Both the position numbers and the translations under genes were made by a program. This document shows positions 63,537 to 64,000 of a stretch of 64,000 nt of DNA, piece after piece. The notes under the pieces are model-generated. The model made no database searches, was not told where the DNA came from, and saw only the letters and a program-made list of their open reading frames with translations. Source of the stretch: Geomonas oryzae. Lineage in GTDB: Bacteria; Desulfobacterota; Desulfuromonadia; Geobacterales; Geobacteraceae. Location of the stretch: the NCBI RefSeq assembly GCF_004117875.1, contig NZ_RAHW01000002.1, positions 124,001-188,000 on the forward strand. Reading direction: 5' to 3'. The stretch's first letter is position 1. Each line of letters starts with the position of its first letter.

Positions 63537-64000
63537 CTACTCCACTTCGTTCGTGAGCGCGACGAGCCGCTCAAGCTGTTTCAGCCCCCGGCCGGAGTCG
63601 ATGGTCTCGGCGGCAAGCCTGAGCCCCTCGGCGACGTCCTGCACCTTGCCGGCGGCAAGCAGCGCGTAGGCCGCGTTCAGAAGCACGATCCTGCGCTTGG
63701 CGCCGTCCTTGCCGGAGAGGATGTCCCGGACGATGACGGCGTTGCCCTGGGCGTCGCCGCCGTGCAGTTCGGTAAGCGGCGCGCGCTCCAGGCCGAACTG
63801 CTCAGGGGTTATCTTGTACACCTTGACCCCATCAGGTCCGACCTCACCGATGGTGCTCTCGCCGGTAAGGGTGACCTCATCCATCCCGTCGCAGCCGTGC
63901 ACCACGTAACCGCGGCGGCACCCGAGCTTTTTGAGCACGTGGGCGAGCTTTTCGACCAGGTCCTCGCGGTAGACGCCGAGCACCTGGCAGTCCGCCGCGG
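63537..64000 (-). CDS. trpD: Anthranilate phosphoribosyltransferase, C-terminal part
   Basis: The C-terminal ~154 residues of TrpD; the N-terminus lies beyond the right edge. [16 protein letters not shown] and [17 protein letters not shown] are conserved segments of the family. The frame is open to the last base, so the apparent ATG at 63983 is internal. It is the most upstream gene seen of the trpDC-trpB2-trpF run. Confidence 0.95.
   Translation of the reverse strand, partial: AADCQVLGVYREDLVEKLAHVLKKLGCRRGYVVHGCDGMDEVTLTGESTIGEVGPDGVKVYKITPEQFGLERAPLTELHGGDAQGNAVIVRDILSGKDGAKRRIVLLNAAYALLAAGKVQDVAEGLRLAAETIDSGRGLKQLERLVALTNEVE

Overview
The window looks like a chromosomal segment of a Geobacter-type anaerobe (Desulfuromonadales/Geobacterales). 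The signs are high G+C, a nif cluster with a fused nifEN gene, an ETF plus Fe-S oxidoreductase module beside nif, small multihaem-type cytochrome c, an exosortase locus with sigma-54 control, and a thiocarboxylate-type homocysteine pathway. This is inferred from gene content; no rRNA or marker gene for naming a species is present. No tRNA, rRNA, CRISPR array, prophage or insertion sequence was seen.

Layout. 0-19.6 kb: nitrogen fixation. On the minus strand, nifV, then nifH-nifD-nifK-nifEN-nifX-ferredoxin-nifX-like-draT, then nifB-GNAT-etfB-etfA-Fe-S oxidoreductase; draG faces draT across a 22-copy 21-bp minisatellite. nifB, nifH and nifV each have a -24/-12 (sigma-54) promoter followed by a structured leader. 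The nifB and nifH leaders contain an intrinsic terminator whose 5' arm overlaps a hexaloop hairpin of the kind recognised by ANTAR antiterminators. So nif appears to need both transcription activation and antitermination, and DraT/DraG add post-translational control of NifH.

19.9-24 kb: a mixed block with a single-domain response regulator, GT25 glycosyltransferase, class B acid phosphatase, small cytochrome c, DUF1499 protein and an O-methyltransferase. 24.2-33.75 kb: a self-contained secretion/surface locus. A sigma-54 activator with a degenerate receiver and its own sigma-54 promoter is followed by two copies of an upstream activating motif and a second sigma-54 promoter. That promoter drives a small secreted Cna/carboxypeptidase-like protein, a 1781-aa multi-domain surface protein, a 60-aa peptide with an exosortase-like C-terminal sorting signal, a secreted small-domain protein, and an exosortase whose second half is a degenerate copy of its first. 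This is the best candidate for an undescribed system.

33.8-44.2 kb: a sulfur assimilation island. It has cysteine synthase, a sulfate ABC importer, a MetY-like sulfhydrylase, and an HcyS/HcyF/HcyD-type protein-thiocarboxylate system with a sulfite-reductase-like protein, a TusA-like protein and mnmA. 44.2-52.9 kb: modBC (without modA), a chemoreceptor, a CpsB-like phosphatase and a four-gene group 3b-type [NiFe] hydrogenase/sulfhydrogenase. 52.9-53.9 kb is a long gene-free stretch holding a probable structured RNA between a sigma-70 promoter and a strong terminator. 53.9-64 kb: an SDR protein, a TPR protein, NAD salvage (pncB, pncA), aroG, and a serA-trpF-trpB2-trpC-trpD run on the minus strand; trpD continues past the right edge. 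High-G+C REP-like repeats are concentrated in the nif intergenic regions.
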